A stretch of 64,000 nucleotides of DNA from JANQIO01 sp043585095 (GTDB lineage: Bacteria > Pseudomonadota > Gammaproteobacteria > Pseudomonadales > Halieaceae): the NCBI GenBank assembly GCA_043585095.1, contig CP121321.1, forward strand, positions 2,046,001 to 2,110,000. The letters run 5' to 3'. This document shows, piece after piece, positions 60,924 through 64,000 of the stretch; the stretch's first letter is position 1, and every line of letters starts with the position of its first letter. Made by a program: the position numbers and the translations under genes. The notes beneath the pieces are model-generated. The model was given only the letters and a program-made list of their open reading frames with translations, had not been told where the DNA came from and made no database searches.

Positions 60924-63517
60924 CCCAGTTGGCCCTGCACCCAATCCGGGACGTCCTTGAGCGCGGCTGGCAGGCCGGCTGTATCCGAGCCACCGCCCTG
61001 CGCCATATCGGGGCGACCGCCGCCTTTACCGCCCACGCGTCCGGCAAACTCTTTCATCAGATCGCCGGCCTTAACGCGGTCGGTCAGATCAGCAGTAACA
61101 CCGGCTGCCAACACCACTTTGTCATCAGCCACGGTTCCCAGCAGAATCACGGCGCTGCCCAGTTTGTTCTTAAGCTGATCGACGGTATCGCGTAGCGACT
61201 TGGGATCGACACCATCGATGGCCGCCGCCAGCACCTGAATATCGCCTACCTTCACCGCCTGGCTGGCAAGGTCGCCGCCCGTTGAGCTAGCCAGCTTTTG
61301 CTTTAGACGCACAATTTCCTTTTCCAGGTCGCGGTTGGCTGCACGCAATGCGCCCACCTTATCCACCACGTTGCCGGTATCGCCTTTTACCAACTCACCT
61401 ATCTCGGCGAGCCGCGCCTCAGCGGCGTCAAACGCTTCCATTGCCGCAGCACCGGTCACCGCCTCGATACGACGCACGCCAGACGAAATACCAGACTCGG
61501 AAGTAATTCGCATCAGACCAATATCGCCAGTGCGCAGCACGTGGGTACCGCCACAGAGCTCTACGGAAAAACCAGCGCCCATGGCCAGCACCCGCACTTC
61601 ATCGCCATACTTCTCGCCAAATAAAGCCAAGGCGCCGGCTTCTACCGCGTCGTCCATGCTCATGACCCGGGTAGTCACTTCAGTGTTGGCGCGTATCTCG
61701 CCGTTAACCAGCGTCTCGATCGCGTGCAGTTCGTCGCGCGTCACGGCCTGCGGATGGCTGAAGTCAAAGCGCAGGCGCTGGGAATCAACCAGGCTGCCTT
61801 TTTGCTGAACATGATCGCCCAGGACGTCACGCAATGCCGCGTGTAGCAAATGTGTAGCGGAATGATTCAGGGCGGTTGCCTGGCGTACACGGTTATCCAC
61901 CGTCAATGCCAATTCTTCACCGACGCCGATTCGACCGGACAACATCTTGCCGTGATGCAGGTGATGCTCACCGTTTTTCGTGGTGTTACTGACTTCAAAG
62001 CTGGAGGCATCACCATCCAGATAACCCATATCGCCTACTTGACCACCGGATTCGGCGTAGAATGGCGTGCGATCAAGCACCATAACGCCCGCCTCTCCTT
62101 CTTCCAGGGCACCGACTTGCTCGCCATCGCGCACAATAGCGATGACCTTGCCCTCGCCAGCGGTGGCTTCGTAACCGTAGAAGTCTGTTTTGCCGTCCAG
62201 CTTGAGAACGGTGTTGTAGTCTATTGCAAAGCTACCGGCATCCTGAGAGCGCTTGCGTTGAGCCTCCATAGCCGCTTCGTAGCCCGGCATATCAAGGCTG
62301 AGCCCTCGCTCTCTTGCAATATCATTAGTCAGATCGACAGGAAAGCCATAGGTATCGTACAAGCGGAACACCAGCTCTCCTGGAATTTCGTCACCGGCAA
62401 CGTTTTCCAAGGCTTCTTCGAGAATCGCCATGCCGTTATCCAGGGTGCGGGCAAACTGCTCTTCCTCGCCGAGCAGAACCTGCTCAAGCTGCGCCTGCTG
62501 CTCACGGAGCTCGGGGTAGGCATCACCCATCACCTCTGCCAGCGCCGGAACGAGTTTGTAAAAGAACGGACCCGCCGCGCCCAGCTTGTTGCCGTGACGG
62601 ACGGCGCGGCGAATAATGCGGCGCAAGACATAGCCCCGGCCCTCGTTGCCAGGCAGCACGCCGTCGCAAATCAGGAAGCTGCAGGACCGAATATGATCTG
62701 CAATGACGCGCAGTGAATTGTCTTCAGTCGACGATTGCTGAAGCAGTTTGGCGGCCGCTTTCAGCAAATACTGGAACAGGTCGATCTCGTAGTTGGAGTG
62801 CACTCCCTGCAGTACCGCGGCTATGCGCTCCAAGCCCATGCCGGTGTCAACCGATGGCGCTGGCAATGGACTGCGCGAGCCATCAGCGGCCTGATTATAC
62901 TGCATGAACACCAGATTCCAGATTTCTACATAGCGGTCGAGGTCGTCATTTTCGCTGCCCGGTGGACCGCCGGGAATGTCTTCACCATGGTCATAAAAAA
63001 TTTCGCTGCTGGGTCCACAGGGTCCGGTATCACCCATTTGCCAGAAGTTATCTTCATCCAGTCGCGAGAACCGCTCGCGATCAATACCGATTTCGTTAAA
63101 CCAAATGTCCGCAGCCTCGTCGTCGCTGACATGCACCGTCACCCAAAGCTTCTCGGCAGGCAGGCCCAATTCCCTGGTTAAAAAATCCCAGGCAAAACGG
63201 ATCGCTTCGCGCTTGAAATAATCGCCAAAGCTGAAGTTGCCGAGCATTTCGAAAAACGTATGATGCCGCGCCGTATAGCCGACGTTTTCCAGATCATTGT
63301 GTTTACCGCCTGCACGAACACAGCGTTGGCTGGACGTCGCACGGCTGTAATCGCGTTGCTCTGCGCCGAGGAAGGTGTCCTTAAACTGGTTCATGCCCGC
63401 GTTGGTGAACAGCAAGGTGGGATCGTCGTGAGGAACCAGCGAAGAGCTGCCCACGCGCGTATGCTGATGGCTTTCAAAGTAAGCGAGAAACGCTTCGCGA
63501 ATGTCTGTTGTCTTCAT
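60920..63517 (-). CDS. alaS: Alanyl-tRNA synthetase
   Basis: 865-residue class II synthetase that charges tRNA-Ala. It starts MKTTDIREAFLAYFESHQHT and has motif 1-2 features (LLFTNAGMNQFKDTFLG, GKHNDLENVGYTARHHTFFEM). The editing domain contains HSATHLLHAAL and CGGTHV, and the C-terminal C-Ala/DHHA1 domain ends in a Gly-rich GGKGGGRPDMAQGG. Length is normal for bacteria. It is the first gene of the alaS-lysC unit. Confidence 0.97.
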   Translation of the reverse strand: MKTTDIREAFLAYFESHQHTRVGSSSLVPHDDPTLLFTNAGMNQFKDTFLGAEQRDYSRATSSQRCVRAGGKHNDLENVGYTARHHTFFEMLGNFSFGDYFKREAIRFAWDFLTRELGLPAEKLWVTVHVSDDEAADIWFNEIGIDRERFSRLDEDNFWQMGDTGPCGPSSEIFYDHGEDIPGGPPGSENDDLDRYVEIWNLVFMQYNQAADGSRSPLPAPSVDTGMGLERIAAVLQGVHSNYEIDLFQYLLKAAAKLLQQSSTEDNSLRVIADHIRSCSFLICDGVLPGNEGRGYVLRRIIRRAVRHGNKLGAAGPFFYKLVPALAEVMGDAYPELREQQAQLEQVLLGEEEQFARTLDNGMAILEEALENVAGDEIPGELVFRLYDTYGFPVDLTNDIARERGLSLDMPGYEAAMEAQRKRSQDAGSFAIDYNTVLKLDGKTDFYGYEATAGEGKVIAIVRDGEQVGALEEGEAGVMVLDRTPFYAESGGQVGDMGYLDGDASSFEVSNTTKNGEHHLHHGKMLSGRIGVGEELALTVDNRVRQATALNHSATHLLHAALRDVLGDHVQQKGSLVDSQRLRFDFSHPQAVTRDELHAIETLVNGEIRANTEVTTRVMSMDDAVEAGALALFGEKYGDEVRVLAMGAGFSVELCGGTHVLRTGDIGLMRITSESGISSGVRRIEAVTGAAAMEAFDAAEARLAEIGELVKGDTGNVVDKVGALRAANRDLEKEIVRLKQKLASSTGGDLASQAVKVGDIQVLAAAIDGVDPKSLRDTVDQLKNKLGSAVILLGTVADDKVVLAAGVTADLTDRVKAGDLMKEFAGRVGGKGGGRPDMAQGGGSDTAGLPAALKDVPDWVQGQLG

Positions 63518-63665
63518 GGTCTCGGAATACTTATTTTTGCGCGCTACGCGCTTCGTCGAGCTGCGCTAACTAGTGAGTTGGGTTGTTTACTTCATCGATT
63601 TTGGAGCTTGTGATTCCAGTGAGCTGGCCATGCGCTACCATTTCTATTGCAGAGCACCGGCCATT

Positions 63666-63700
63666 GCCTTCTGCCTTCTGCCTTCTGCCTACTGCCTATT
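63666..63700. repeat. Five tandem 7-bp repeats at the end of the HIT gene
   Basis: GCCTTCT three times, then GCCTACT and GCCTATT. The last copies overlap the HIT-gene stop codon. Slippage here would change only the 3' untranslated region or the final codon. Confidence 0.85.
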
Positions 63701-64000
63701 GCAGATCACTGGCCATCGCCGCCTCATCGAAGGCGCGACCGGCGATAATATGCAGGTGTAAATGGAACACCGTTTGTCCGCCCCCTTCTCCATTGTTGAC
63801 GATCAAGCGGAACCCGTCGGTCACACCTAACTGATCGGCTACCTTACCCGCTACCAACATGAGGTGACCCAGCAGCGCCTGATCCTCGGGACTCGCATCG
63901 GACAACTTTACAATTGGCTTGCGAGGTATCACCAGCACATGGATGGGAGCCTGCGGATACAGATCGTTGATGACCACACAGTGCTCATCTTCGTAGACAA
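63696..64000 (-). CDS. HIT-family protein (HinT-like), 5' end beyond the window
   Basis: Purine nucleotide phosphoramidase-type protein. The frame runs off the right edge; the visible part includes VYEDEHCVVINDLYPQAPIH, IPRKPI, and the histidine triad HLHLHII (HxHxHxx) near the end, preceded by NNGEGGGQTVFH. The ending is typical of HinT. The N-terminal ~15 residues (usually with a CIFC motif) are outside the window. Confidence 0.92.
   Translation of the reverse strand, partial: VYEDEHCVVINDLYPQAPIHVLVIPRKPIVKLSDASPEDQALLGHLMLVAGKVADQLGVTDGFRLIVNNGEGGGQTVFHLHLHIIAGRAFDEAAMASDLQ

Overview
The window looks like a chromosome segment of a marine, aerobic gammaproteobacterium, possibly of the Halieaceae/Cellvibrionales type. 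This is inferred from the alaS-lysC-csrA-tRNA-Ser(GCU) block, which in gammaproteobacteria is often followed by tRNA-Arg(ACG), from the Na+-pumping oxaloacetate decarboxylase genes, and from the TonB, POT, Yej/Dpp-type and lutABC systems. No rRNA, CRISPR array or insertion sequence was seen.

Layout. 1-11.5 kb (minus strand): oadA (cut by the window edge) and oadG, a thiamine-diphosphate enzyme, a complete peptide-type ABC importer, and an M28 peptidase whose lipoprotein signal is out of frame. 11.6-14.5 kb: POT peptide transporter and a saccharopine-dehydrogenase-like reductase. 14.5-15.0 kb: tRNA-Thr(CGU) with six tandem 78-bp copies that each carry the tRNA 3' end. 15.1-27.7 kb: a large membrane protein, lutABC (lutA frameshifted), a dienelactone hydrolase, a luciferase-like oxidoreductase, a SYLF protein, an exported-looking SDR, and two tandem paralogous diguanylate cyclases. 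27.9-28.4 kb: 190-bp tandem repeats that carry the 3' end of tRNA-Arg plus its terminator.

Island A (28.36-45.24 kb) lies between a displaced tRNA-Arg 3' half and the intact tRNA-Arg(ACG). It carries a soxBDAG heterotetrameric sarcosine oxidase operon with a DUF885 hydrolase and a TonB receptor, an AraC regulator, a cyclophilin, an amidohydrolase, a DUF333-cystatin protein (frameshifted), a chimeric pseudogene, and a decayed AlpA/HTH/integrase module. It looks like an immobilised catabolic island for a methylated amine or N-methyl peptide-like nutrient. This substrate is an inference.

45.4-48.3 kb: a two-gene operon of unknown function, a cytochrome P450, and a decayed repeat field related to the T-arm of tRNA-Ser.

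Element B (48.36-59.18 kb) is the most striking feature. It is a ~10.8-kb element between 26-bp direct repeats of the tRNA-Ser(GCU) 3' end, with integrase, AlpA, terminase, HNH nuclease, HK97-type capsid, prohead protease, head-tail connector and portal, but no tail, lysis or recognisable replication genes. This is the composition of a capsid-forming phage satellite (cf-PICI-like) that would make its own heads and borrow helper-phage tails. Two opposite-strand genes of unknown function at its right end are candidate cargo.

59.2-64.0 kb (minus): tRNA-Ser(GCU), csrA with 22-bp repeats in its leader, lysC, alaS, and the 3' part of a HIT-family gene cut by the window edge.

Two themes recur. tRNA 3' ends are used both as integration sites and as seeds of tandem repeats, resembling the E. 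coli tyrT distal repeats. Several genes are broken by single-base indels in short homopolymers, which could be real decay or base-calling error.
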